From IMG/VR virus record IMGVR_UViG_3300020185_000108, positions 1-40,568 of that record: 40,568 nucleotides of DNA; one strand, written 5' to 3'. Numbering within the stretch: the stretch's first letter is position 1; every line of letters starts with the position of its first letter. The position numbers and the translations under genes are program-made. This DNA comes from a virus. Below, piece after piece: positions 16,809 through 23,195 of this stretch. The notes beneath the pieces are model-generated. The model was not told the DNA's origin. It was given only the letters and a program-made list of their open reading frames with translations, and made no database searches.

Positions 16809-17599
16809 TGGATTACTATAAGATCCTGGGGCTCGAGCCAACTGCAAGTCAGGAGGATATTAAGAAGGCATATAGAGGTCTTGTTAAAGTCCACCACCCT
16901 GATATTGGAGGATCTGAAGACAAATTTAAAAACATTTCACAAGCATACGAAACACTGAGTGATTCCCAAAAGAAAAAGGAATATGATCTCAAGAATTCTT
17001 TTAGTTCAGGTGGATTTGATAATTTCTTTAATCAATTTGGTGGAGATTTCTCTAATATGTTTGATAATGCATTTAATCAAAATGCAAGAGGATCAGATGT
17101 TACCATTAGAATCCGATTAACTTTAGAAGAAGTTTACCACGGAACAACTAAAAGAATAGATACAACTCACTCAACATTTAACGTTAATATACCGAAAGGA
17201 ATTCATGAAGGAGCCAAGCTTAAATTAAAAGGAAAGGGACTTCCCCATCCTGCTAATTCTTCGGCGCCAAATGGAGATGTTATATTAATAATGAATATCA
17301 TGCCAGATTCTGAAATGATAGTAACTAACGGAGATATTTGGATGGATTACAATCTACCCTTTTTTGATATTCTATTAGGTGGTGAATTTGAAGTTATCAC
17401 AAAAGTAAACAGTGTTAGGATAAAGGTACCTAAGAATTCGTATGATGGTAAGATTTTAAGAATTGTGGGCATGGGATTTCCGATATATAATAAAAATCAA
17501 TATGGTAACTTAATGATTAAATTAAGAACATCCAATATTGAGTTAAGTGAAAAACAATTAGAACACGTTCAACAAATTAAAGAATTAAGCAATGCATGA
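16808..17599 (+). CDS. dnaJ: DnaJ/Hsp40 co-chaperone (class B, no zinc finger)
   Basis: A 263-residue J-domain protein. Residues 1-66 form a standard J domain with YYKILGLEPTASQEDIKKAY and the HPD triad (His30, Pro31, Asp32) that stimulates DnaK ATPase. A Gly/Phe-rich stretch follows (SSGGFDNFFNQFGGDFSNMF). Then comes the two-part C-terminal substrate-binding region from about residue 95 (DVTIRIRLTLEEVYHGTTKR) with NVNIPKGIHEGAKLKLKGKG. The CxxCxGxG zinc-finger repeats of DnaJ are absent, so it is a CbpA-like class B co-chaperone. It would recruit host DnaK, perhaps to fold phage proteins such as the long fibres. The start and stop overlap its neighbours (TAATG and ATGCATGA), indicating tight coupling. 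Confidence 0.9.
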   Translation: MDYYKILGLEPTASQEDIKKAYRGLVKVHHPDIGGSEDKFKNISQAYETLSDSQKKKEYDLKNSFSSGGFDNFFNQFGGDFSNMFDNAFNQNARGSDVTIRIRLTLEEVYHGTTKRIDTTHSTFNVNIPKGIHEGAKLKLKGKGLPHPANSSAPNGDVILIMNIMPDSEMIVTNGDIWMDYNLPFFDILLGGEFEVITKVNSVRIKVPKNSYDGKILRIVGMGFPIYNKNQYGNLMIKLRTSNIELSEKQLEHVQQIKELSNA

Positions 17600-17846
17600 T
17601 TTAGGAGACACTCCCGAAAAAGATGATTCAAATAGAATTGAAATCCTTAGAGAAGATTCAAAGGAAACAATGATGAACATGATTTATAATGCAGTTGTTA
17701 ATGGCGAAGAAAAAGCTCTTAAGAGCGAAACGGATCCTACAGAAAAAGTAAATGCACTAACTAATATATTAAACTTTTTTCTAGGATTAGAAGAGTACGA
17801 AAAATGTTCTAACATTAAAAAAATTATTGACAAGATAAAATGCTAA
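17592..17846 (+). CDS. Small protein with EEYEKC C-terminal motif (second of three)
   Basis: An 84-residue acidic protein of unknown function. It starts MHDLGDTPEKDDSNRIEILRED and ends NFFLGLEEYEKCSNIKKIIDKIKC. The last 25 residues match the tails of the proteins at 16353 and 18063. It overlaps the end of dnaJ by 8 bases and the start of rpsU by 7 bases (ATGCTAA), so it is translated between a chaperone and a ribosomal protein. The central part (KETMMNMIYNAVVNGEEKAL) is helical, and the shared tail may bind a common partner. Confidence 0.7.
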   Translation: MHDLGDTPEKDDSNRIEILREDSKETMMNMIYNAVVNGEEKALKSETDPTEKVNALTNILNFFLGLEEYEKCSNIKKIIDKIKC

Positions 17847-18028
17847 TAATCAAAGTAGAAAAAGGAAATATAGAAAAGGCTTTAAAGTCATTTAAATATA
17901 AAGTAAATAAAACAGGCCAAACTAAGGCCCTTCGCGAAGGTAAAGATTATACCAAACCTTCAGCAGCAAAACGTGTTAAATTACAAAAAGCAAAATACGT
18001 CGAGCAAAAATTTAACAATCCAGAATAA
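17840..18028 (+). CDS. rpsU: Ribosomal protein bS21 (phage-encoded)
   Basis: A 62-residue basic protein with the length and pattern of bS21: IEKALKSFKYKVNKTG, then LREGKDYTKPSAAKRVKLQKAKYV. It would join the 30S subunit near the 3' end of 16S rRNA. In Bacteroidota, bS21 helps mask the anti-Shine-Dalgarno sequence, so a phage copy could change which mRNAs the host ribosomes prefer. Several phages are known to carry bS21. No Shine-Dalgarno site precedes it, unlike reported host rpsU genes in this phylum. It overlaps the previous gene by 7 bases. A phage S1-like protein is encoded at 36181. Confidence 0.9.
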   Translation: MLIIKVEKGNIEKALKSFKYKVNKTGQTKALREGKDYTKPSAAKRVKLQKAKYVEQKFNNPE

Positions 18029-18062
18029 CATTTGATAATATAATATCATTATATTTTTTTTC

Positions 18063-18395
18063 ATGGTATGGGTAGTATCTCCGGGTACTACTAAATATAT
18101 ACTACATGTTGAAAGACATAAAAATAAATACAATCAAATGAAAGATATTCTAGGAGAAGACAGAGACTCTTTAATGAGATCTTCGTACTACACCATTACA
18201 AGAAACTTCACAAAGACCGTGAATCGATTCGTTGTTTTCAAAGAAGGAAACGATATAATCGAGATACCCCATGGTATTGGCCAGAGAAGTGAGTTTATTA
18301 ATATTTTAGTAGAGTATTTTGAAGGACTAGAAGAGTATGAGAAGTGTGATAAATTAATGAAATTAAAAGAACTTGTTACAATGGCAGGGGATTAA
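18063..18395 (+). CDS. Small protein with EEYEKC C-terminal motif (third of three)
   Basis: A 110-residue protein of unknown function. It starts MVWVVSPGTTKYILHVERHKNKY, has a beta-like middle (VNRFVVFKEGNDIIEIPHGIG), and closes with ILVEYFEGLEEYEKCDKLMKLKEL. The closing segment is the same motif as in the proteins at 16353 and 17592. The 34-base gap before it is rich in T and contains TATAATATCATTATATTTTTTT, which might hold a start signal. It precedes phoH by 18 bases. Confidence 0.7.
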   Translation: MVWVVSPGTTKYILHVERHKNKYNQMKDILGEDRDSLMRSSYYTITRNFTKTVNRFVVFKEGNDIIEIPHGIGQRSEFINILVEYFEGLEEYEKCDKLMKLKELVTMAGD

Positions 18396-18413
18396 ACATA
18401 GCATAATAAATAT

Positions 18414-19130
18414 ATGAAGAAGAATTCTGATAATAAAACCGGAAACGAAAATAACAGAATTAACAGACGTAAAGTCATTATTAAACCAGCAGATATAAAA
18501 GCACAATTAAGACAATCTCAAAAAGCTTATTTACAAAACATATTAGAGAATGAAATTACATTTTGCTCTGGACCTGCCGGAACTTCAAAAACATTTACAG
18601 CATGTTACGCTGCATTAAAATTATTTGCAGATAACAAAATCAAAAACATTATTTTATGTAAGCCTATTCAAGAGGCTGGTGAGAAACTAGGGTTTCTTCC
18701 TGGAGATATCGGAGAAAAGATAGATCCATATATGCAATCATATATTTCTAACTTAACTAAAATAGTTGGACCAGTATTAACCGAACAATTAGTTCAATCT
18801 GAAATTATTCAATTTAGACCTTTAGCGTTTATGAGAGGAGATACTTATGATGACTCACTCATGATACTTGATGAGGCACAGAACGCCACGTTTAAACAAC
18901 TTATGTTATTTGTTACCAGAATGGGAAAGACCTCTAAGGTGATCGTAACAGGTGATGTGAGTCAGTATGATATTTCAAAGAACTCAGCAGGAATTGAGCC
19001 TTTTACCGAACTAATGAAAGGTATCAAAGGAATAGGTCACCACCAATTTACACAAAAAGATATTGTAAGAGCTAAGATCTTAATTGATGTTGTTGAAAGA
19101 TATGACAAATGGAAATTAGACAATGAATAA
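18414..19130 (+). CDS. phoH: PhoH-like ATPase
   Basis: A 238-residue P-loop protein of the PhoH family. After a basic N-terminal 40 residues, SQKAYLQNILENEITFCSGP leads into the Walker A motif GPAGTSKT (53-60). Walker B is LMILDEAQN (Asp153, Glu154), and IVTGDVSQYD follows as the usual sensor-like segment; IILCKPIQEAGEKLGFLPGD is also characteristic. Walker A has Ser in place of the usual Gly before Lys. PhoH proteins are ATP-dependent, RNA-associated enzymes common in marine phages; a precise role is not settled. It is followed by the RNase HII gene after 48 bases. Confidence 0.92.
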   Translation: MKKNSDNKTGNENNRINRRKVIIKPADIKAQLRQSQKAYLQNILENEITFCSGPAGTSKTFTACYAALKLFADNKIKNIILCKPIQEAGEKLGFLPGDIGEKIDPYMQSYISNLTKIVGPVLTEQLVQSEIIQFRPLAFMRGDTYDDSLMILDEAQNATFKQLMLFVTRMGKTSKVIVTGDVSQYDISKNSAGIEPFTELMKGIKGIGHHQFTQKDIVRAKILIDVVERYDKWKLDNE

Positions 19131-19178
19131 GTAAACTATTTGCAATATTTAGGTATAATACTTAAATATCAAATAGAA

Positions 19179-19817
19179 ATGTCTAAACACATATTACTTA
19201 AAGGATCTCTCAACGAAGATAGAAATATTGTAGAAGTTGGAATAGATGAAGCAGGTCGCGGAGCACTAGCAGGTCCAGTCACTGTTGCAGCGTGTATCAT
19301 GCCACATGGATTTACTCATCCATTAATTAAAGACTCAAAACTTCTAAATGAAAAAGACAGAAAAACCGCACTCGATATTGTATTGAGTAATGCTATTGCA
19401 TTTCATGTTGAACACATCAACGTTGAGGATATTGAAAACACAAATATACTCAGAGCGACTATGCAAGGAATGTATAAGTGTCTATCTAATCTTGATGAGC
19501 ATGCTCATAAGTTTAATTTTATTTTAGTAGATGGCGATCAATTCCACGGGTATCATGGAATTCCATTTGAAACAATCATAGGTGGAGATAACAAATATAC
19601 TTCAATTGCAGCTGCTTCAATTTTAGCTAAAACAGGCAGAGATTCTCTTATGAAAGAATTAAGCGAAAAAGAAGAGTTTATACAGTATGGCTGGAATTCA
19701 AATAAAGGATATGGAACAAAACAACATATCAACGCTATTAAAGAATCAGGACCAAATGAGCACCACAGACATAGTTTTATCTCGCATTTATTAACCACAA
19801 CCGGTGAATTGTTTTGA
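19179..19817 (+). CDS. rnhB: Ribonuclease HII
   Basis: A 212-residue RNase HII, full length for the family. It has GIDEAGRGALAGPV (Asp23, Glu24), LVDGDQFHG (Asp118) and SILAKTGRDSLM (Asp155), which supply the four carboxylates that hold two metals. It cleaves the RNA strand of RNA-DNA hybrids, removing primers or single ribonucleotides. I chose the ATG at 19179 (MSKHILLKG) because the frame upstream of it, from 19140, covers an A/T-rich region with promoter-like GGTATAATAC. The stop TGA overlaps the TTG start of the membrane-protein gene (TTGA). Confidence 0.92.
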   Translation: MSKHILLKGSLNEDRNIVEVGIDEAGRGALAGPVTVAACIMPHGFTHPLIKDSKLLNEKDRKTALDIVLSNAIAFHVEHINVEDIENTNILRATMQGMYKCLSNLDEHAHKFNFILVDGDQFHGYHGIPFETIIGGDNKYTSIAAASILAKTGRDSLMKELSEKEEFIQYGWNSNKGYGTKQHINAIKESGPNEHHRHSFISHLLTTTGELF

Positions 19818-20158
19818 GAGGCTTATTAGCAGGTGTTTTATTATTTGCACTAGGACAATCTATGATATGGATCCAAACTAACGGACAATTTGTCTGGCCA
19901 TGGTTTAAAAAGAATCCATTAACCATTTCGATAATTGGAGGTACTGTGATTAGCTACATGTTTATACTTGCAACTAAATTTATAGCAGAATATTATGACG
20001 GACAAATATGGCCTGGTAGATTTATTGGATTTACTTGTGGAATCATAACCTTTACCGCTCTAACATATTATTTATTAGACGAGGGAATTACAACAAAAAC
20101 TGCAATATGTTTATTATTAGCATGCTGCATTATAGGAATACAATTATTTTGGAAATAA
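19814..20158 (+). CDS. Small four-helix membrane protein (TTG start)
   Basis: A 114-residue very hydrophobic protein with about four membrane segments: roughly residues 3-20, 34-55, 67-87 and 94-112. The sequence GQSMIWIQTNGQFVWPWFKK between the first two would face one side of the membrane. I chose the TTG at 19814, which overlaps the rnhB stop as TTGA, because the first ATG (residue 17) would remove helix 1. The family is not recognised. It ends 23 bases before a terminator and so closes the operon. It could act in superinfection exclusion, lysis timing or membrane remodelling; none of these is shown by the sequence. Confidence 0.75.
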   Translation: MRGLLAGVLLFALGQSMIWIQTNGQFVWPWFKKNPLTISIIGGTVISYMFILATKFIAEYYDGQIWPGRFIGFTCGIITFTALTYYLLDEGITTKTAICLLLACCIIGIQLFWK

Positions 20159-20181
20159 GCTTGACTGCCAGTCGAGCAATC

Positions 20182-20203
20182 AGGGACTTCGGTCCCTTTT
20201 TTT
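20182..20203 (+). terminator. Rho-independent terminator with TTCG loop
   Basis: Stem AGGGAC / GTCCCT around a TTCG tetraloop (20188-20191), followed directly by seven T up to 20203. It lies 24 bases after the membrane-protein gene and ends the phoH-rnhB transcription unit. Confidence 0.9.
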
Positions 20204-20215
20204 GTCTTATTTGGA

Positions 20216-20300
20216 ATCATTATAAATAGGACTTTCTGTGGAAATAAATGCTCAAAAGTTTTTTTGTTCCAATAAAAAGTGTTATATTTACTATATAATA
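20216..20300 (+). promoter_or_regulatory. Conserved promoter-like block, copy 2 (long form)
   Basis: Begins with ATCATTATAAAT, then AAATAAATG, AAAAG plus a T-run ending TTTG (20263-20266), ATAAAAAGTG, and TATATTTAC at 20283-20291. The block before 37602 has the same elements in the same order, and both follow terminators. The TATATTTAC box is 27 bases before the ATG and resembles the Bacteroidota -7 element. It likely drives the 20318 gene and uvdE. Confidence 0.62.
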
Positions 20301-20317
20301 AAGAACAAACACTGCGT

Positions 20318-20554
20318 ATGCAAATGATGAATGCCCAACAAAGAATGGATAGAATTCTAACCACCTCTAAAATAATATACCTAGAGGATATGACAATTCA
20401 TGAGGTTGCTAAGGCTGAAATTATTGGTGACATCATATTTGTAGACACAGGCACTGGCCTATTATTTCAAGATCTTGACGTGCTTACATTAGACGAAGCG
20501 TGTGACGCTGAAAGATTTATAAACAAAATCAAAGAATCATTATATAACATATAA
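20318..20554 (+). CDS. Small hypothetical protein, 78 aa
   Basis: An unrecognised 78-residue protein. It begins MQMMNAQQRMDRILTTSKII and continues with YLEDMTIHEVAKAEIIGDII, then acidic helices (LDVLTLDEACDAERFINKIK). I chose the ATG at 20318. A GTG-initiated frame could begin at 20279, but that start lies inside the conserved promoter-like block and would place the -7 box within the coding region. The gene leads the unit that carries the UV endonuclease, 9 bases downstream, so it may be an early gene. Confidence 0.7.
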   Translation: MQMMNAQQRMDRILTTSKIIYLEDMTIHEVAKAEIIGDIIFVDTGTGLLFQDLDVLTLDEACDAERFINKIKESLYNI

Positions 20555-20563
20555 ATAACAAAC

Positions 20564-21493
20564 ATGGGAAAAGCAAACTACGGATATTGTTGCATTAATT
20601 TAACACTACAAAAAGATCATGACATCAAGATCGGTCGATCAATGATCAAACGAACATTCACCGCTAAAGGTATTAAATACGCTGGAGAATTAGCTGAAGC
20701 AAATGTTCGAGATCTTATTGAGATTATAAAGTGGAATCACAAACAAGGCATTAATGTTTACCGTATGAGTAGCTCTATGTTCCCTTGGATGAGTGAGTAT
20801 GAATTAACTGATTTACCTAATTGGCAAACAATATCTAATCTACTCAAAGGCGCAGGTACTCTTGTTCAAAAATACAATCAGCGCGTAGGTTTCCACCCAG
20901 GTCAGTTTTGTGTTTTACCAAGCCCAACTCCTAAAACAGTAGATGCTGCGATCAGAGAACTAGATCAATCAGCGCTTATACTAGATTCAATGGGATTACC
21001 ACAAAACCATACGTATTCTATGAACATTCACGTAGGTGGCTCATACGGCGACAAGGATGCCGCAAAGCAAAGGTTCGTTGATAACTTTAAACGTTTATCA
21101 AAATCTGCACAGGCTCGATTGGTTATAGAAAATGACGATAAGCCTGCGCAATACGGCGTAGAAGATCTTTATGAGATTTACGAAAAGACTAATATACCTA
21201 TCACGTTCGACTACCACCATCACAGGTGCTATGAAGATCCAATGTCAGAAAAAGATGCACTTGAATTATGTGCAAAAACATGGCCTAAAGGTATTCGCCA
21301 ATTATGTCACTACTCTTCTTCAAAAAAGCTACATGAAGATGAATCTGTTATATTGAGAGCACATGCTGATTACATATACGAAAAAATAGAAACGTATGAC
21401 ATGGATATTGATATTGAACTAGAAGTCAAAGCTAAAGAGCTAGCCTTAATCAAATACCGTAAAGAATATCTAAATGATCTAGTTTTATCCTGA
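20564..21493 (+). CDS. uvsE: UV damage endonuclease (UvdE/UvsE type)
   Basis: A 309-residue protein of the UvdE family, near the family's usual bacterial length of about 300. It starts GYCCINLTLQ and carries the TIM-barrel metal-site segments in order: YRMSSSMFPWMSEY, VGFHPGQFCVLPSP, MNIHVGGSYGDKD, LVIENDDKPAQY, ITFDYHHHRCY and LCHYSSSKK, then HADYI. UvdE nicks DNA 5' of UV photoproducts and other lesions to start repair that does not need UvrABC. All the expected His, Asp and Glu positions appear to be present. In a phage it would repair the incoming or replicating genome, which suits a sunlit aquatic habitat (inference). Confidence 0.93.
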   Translation: MGKANYGYCCINLTLQKDHDIKIGRSMIKRTFTAKGIKYAGELAEANVRDLIEIIKWNHKQGINVYRMSSSMFPWMSEYELTDLPNWQTISNLLKGAGTLVQKYNQRVGFHPGQFCVLPSPTPKTVDAAIRELDQSALILDSMGLPQNHTYSMNIHVGGSYGDKDAAKQRFVDNFKRLSKSAQARLVIENDDKPAQYGVEDLYEIYEKTNIPITFDYHHHRCYEDPMSEKDALELCAKTWPKGIRQLCHYSSSKKLHEDESVILRAHADYIYEKIETYDMDIDIELEVKAKELALIKYRKEYLNDLVLS

Positions 21494-21509
21494 TATATAG
21501 AGTATAAAC
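21492..21509 (+). promoter_or_regulatory. Candidate late promoter motif, copy 1
   Basis: GATATATAGAGTATAAAC lies 16 bases before the ATG at 21525. The consensus GATATATAGNNTATAAA recurs at 23166, 34237 and, with one or two changes, at 36122 and 24234. All are upstream of packaged-type or structural genes. The TATAAA part resembles the T4 late element TATAAATA. Confidence 0.5.
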
Positions 21510-21524
21510 AAAGATTAAAAGAAA

Positions 21525-21989
21525 ATGAAATACGTTAAATTGTTTGAAGAGTTTTCAGCAAATAAAGTATCTTGCGAAGGGTGTGACTGGTCTTGGAGAT
21601 TAGACGAAGGCGGTGAAGATCCTTACATATGCCACAAATGTGGTCATGATAATACGCCAGTTTTAGGAGAATCTGTTAATGAAGCAGAAAAGGCTAAAGG
21701 AGACAGAGGACCTCTTAAAGGTAAGGCTGTAGAAACTGGAATCAAGAACAAATCAAAAGAAAGTGGAGTACCTGTACCTTTATTGAGAATCATAATGAGA
21801 CGTGGAATGGACGCTTGGAACGGTGGACACCATCCAGGTATGACACAAGAAGGATGGGGCTATGCCAGAATAAATGCATTCTTAGAAAAAGGAAAAGGAA
21901 CTTGGGGCGGTGCTGATTCCGACGTTGCTAAAGAAGTTAGAGACGGAGGTCACGATAAAAAGTTACCATTCAAATCAAAAGAAGATTAA
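21525..21989 (+). CDS. Zinc-ribbon plus DUF5824-like protein with head-targeting-like leader
   Basis: A 154-residue protein in three parts. Residues 1-10 are the leader MKYVKLFEEF shared with four neighbours. Residues 17-39 carry two Cys pairs (Cys17, Cys20, Cys36, Cys39) in CEGCDWSW and YICHKCGHD, a likely zinc ribbon. Residues about 75-135 match the DUF5824 pattern of phage proteins: GVPVPLLRIIMRRGMDAWNG, then GMTQEGWGYARINAFLEKGK. The function of DUF5824 is unknown to me. The leader resembles the T4 capsid-targeting sequence, so the protein may be packaged in the head and delivered to the host. It follows a late-promoter-like motif. Confidence 0.8.
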   Translation: MKYVKLFEEFSANKVSCEGCDWSWRLDEGGEDPYICHKCGHDNTPVLGESVNEAEKAKGDRGPLKGKAVETGIKNKSKESGVPVPLLRIIMRRGMDAWNGGHHPGMTQEGWGYARINAFLEKGKGTWGGADSDVAKEVRDGGHDKKLPFKSKED

Positions 21990-21990
21990 C

Positions 21991-22296
21991 ATGAAATTTA
22001 TAAAGTTATTCGAACAATTCATTACAGAGAAAAAACCAGCAGGAGCTCCAGACTTTAACAAGTCAGATGCACCTCCGGCTGAGGGTAGGTTTAAAGATTT
22101 AGGGATTAAAGATTTAGCAGCATGGTTAATTAAGACTCGTAAGGGTGATGTTAAGAAGATCAGTGGTTCACTAACCCAGCAGGTTGTGTTTAATCGTAAT
22201 GACGACCCAAAGTATGCTGATAAAATGGAAAAGGTTCGTAAAGAAGTTTATAAACAATTAGACCGACAGGATTTAATTGATAACATGGAAAAATAG
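21991..22296 (+). CDS. Hypothetical protein, 101 aa, with head-targeting-like leader
   Basis: Starts MKFIKLFEQFITEKK; the F-I-T-E segment looks very like the T4 capsid-targeting sequence, whose EFIAE is cut after Glu by the prohead protease. The mature part would be a small basic protein: FKDLGIKDLAAWLIKTRKGD, then KKISGSLTQQVVFNR and a helix DKMEKVRKEVYKQLDRQDL. I do not recognise a family. I use the ATG at 21991, directly after the preceding stop, although the frame extends further upstream to 21910. It could be an internal head protein that binds DNA or acts in the host. Confidence 0.75.
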   Translation: MKFIKLFEQFITEKKPAGAPDFNKSDAPPAEGRFKDLGIKDLAAWLIKTRKGDVKKISGSLTQQVVFNRNDDPKYADKMEKVRKEVYKQLDRQDLIDNMEK

Positions 22297-22300
22297 AAAT

Positions 22301-22840
22301 ATGAAATTTATAAAAACATTTGAAGCTTGGGAAAAGGTTTCACCAGAATTAAAGGCACATATTGCAGAAGATTTAGATTTAACTAATTCATTCTTTAGAT
22401 TAGGTAGTGATGCCTATTCTAAACTATTCGAAGAGGTTAAAGAATACTGGGATAAAAATAACATTATTCTAAAAGGACCGTCAGGCTGGATGGCTAAAAA
22501 TCTAGATGTAGGTAAACCTGCTCTTTATACTCCACGCGGAGGAAAGACAATTAAAGTTAAATTAGATTCGCCAGAACGAGGTGGAGGTAAGAAGTTTATA
22601 GTATATAGAGACGGAGGTAGAAAAGACAAAGAAGGGAATGTATTAGCAAAAAAGGTAGAATGGGGAGATCCAAACCTTACAGTTAAAAATGATAATCCTG
22701 GAAAAGCTGCTAGTTTCTGGGCGAGACATGGTTGCGATAAAGCAGAAAAAATGGATCCAATGAAAGCTGGATTCTGGGCATGTTATGGACCAACTCTTTT
22801 TGGAAAACAATTAGGTTTAAAATCAGATCAGCCATGGTAG
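22301..22840 (+). CDS. DUF5872-like protein with head-targeting-like leader
   Basis: A 179-residue protein starting MKFIKTFEAWEKV. The centre has KPALYTPRGGKTIKVKLDSP, then GGGKKFIVYRDGGRKDK. The region VEWGDPNLTVKNDNPGKAAS followed by FWARHGCDKAEK is a pattern I associate with the phage family DUF5872, of unknown function. It ends with FWACYGPTLFGKQLGLKSDQ. Two Cys (in HGCD and WACY) could bind metal or form a pair. I chose ATG 22301 because it begins the shared leader, 5 bases after the preceding stop; the frame itself extends to 22277. The stop overlaps the next ATG by 7 bases. Confidence 0.78.
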   Translation: MKFIKTFEAWEKVSPELKAHIAEDLDLTNSFFRLGSDAYSKLFEEVKEYWDKNNIILKGPSGWMAKNLDVGKPALYTPRGGKTIKVKLDSPERGGGKKFIVYRDGGRKDKEGNVLAKKVEWGDPNLTVKNDNPGKAASFWARHGCDKAEKMDPMKAGFWACYGPTLFGKQLGLKSDQPW

Positions 22841-23181
22841 ATAAAGATTGTAAATGTAAATCTTGTAAATGTGGTAGCATGTCAATGGAAGAATTGATAT
22901 CTAACATAAATGATCAAACTAAGCCTTTCGTTGAAGAGCAGTATGATGGTTATATTATAAGAACATTCGATCCAAGCTATCCAGAACACTTATATAAATG
23001 GCACAGCGACCCTGAAGATAGGGTTATTGAAGTATTAGAAGATTCCGACTGGAGATTTCAATATGACAATGAATTACCAACACCACTCATAATCGGCGTA
23101 GATATAAAAATACCAACGGGAGTTATTCATAGAATATTACCAGGAACATCAGATCTTAAGATCAAGATATATAGGGTATAA
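22834..23181 (+). CDS. Cys-rich, cupin-like small protein
   Basis: A 115-residue protein. The N terminus is a Cys cluster, MVDKDCKCKSCKCGSMS, followed by about 90 residues with a cupin-like pattern: YKWHSDPEDRVIEVLE, then WRFQYDNELPTPLIIGVDIK and IPTGVIHRILPGTSDLKIKI. The His, Asp and Glu residues are placed as in small cupin metal sites, but the match is by eye only. The ATG overlaps the stop of the DUF5872-like gene by 7 bases (ATGGTAG). Unlike the genes on both sides it lacks the MK..K.FE leader, so it may act in the infected cell and not in the capsid. The Cys cluster may bind zinc or copper. Confidence 0.7.
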   Translation: MVDKDCKCKSCKCGSMSMEELISNINDQTKPFVEEQYDGYIIRTFDPSYPEHLYKWHSDPEDRVIEVLEDSDWRFQYDNELPTPLIIGVDIKIPTGVIHRILPGTSDLKIKIYRV

Positions 23182-23184
23182 ATA
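23166..23184 (+). promoter_or_regulatory. Candidate late promoter motif, copy 2
   Basis: GATATATAGGGTATAAATA overlaps the last codons of the preceding gene and ends 11 bases before the ATG at 23196. It matches the motif at 21492 and 34237 at all fixed positions and contains an exact TATAAATA. Confidence 0.5.
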
Positions 23185-23195
23185 AAAAAGCTATC

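Noticed and set aside
19140-19178. Upstream start for RNase HII at 19140
   Set aside because: The extra 13 residues are unlike the family N terminus and overlap promoter-like A/T-rich sequence; ATG 19179 gives a normal-length enzyme.
20279-20317. GTG start for the gene before uvsE
   Set aside because: It lies inside the conserved promoter-like block, which would be translated. The ATG at 20318 follows the block at the same distance as in the other copies.
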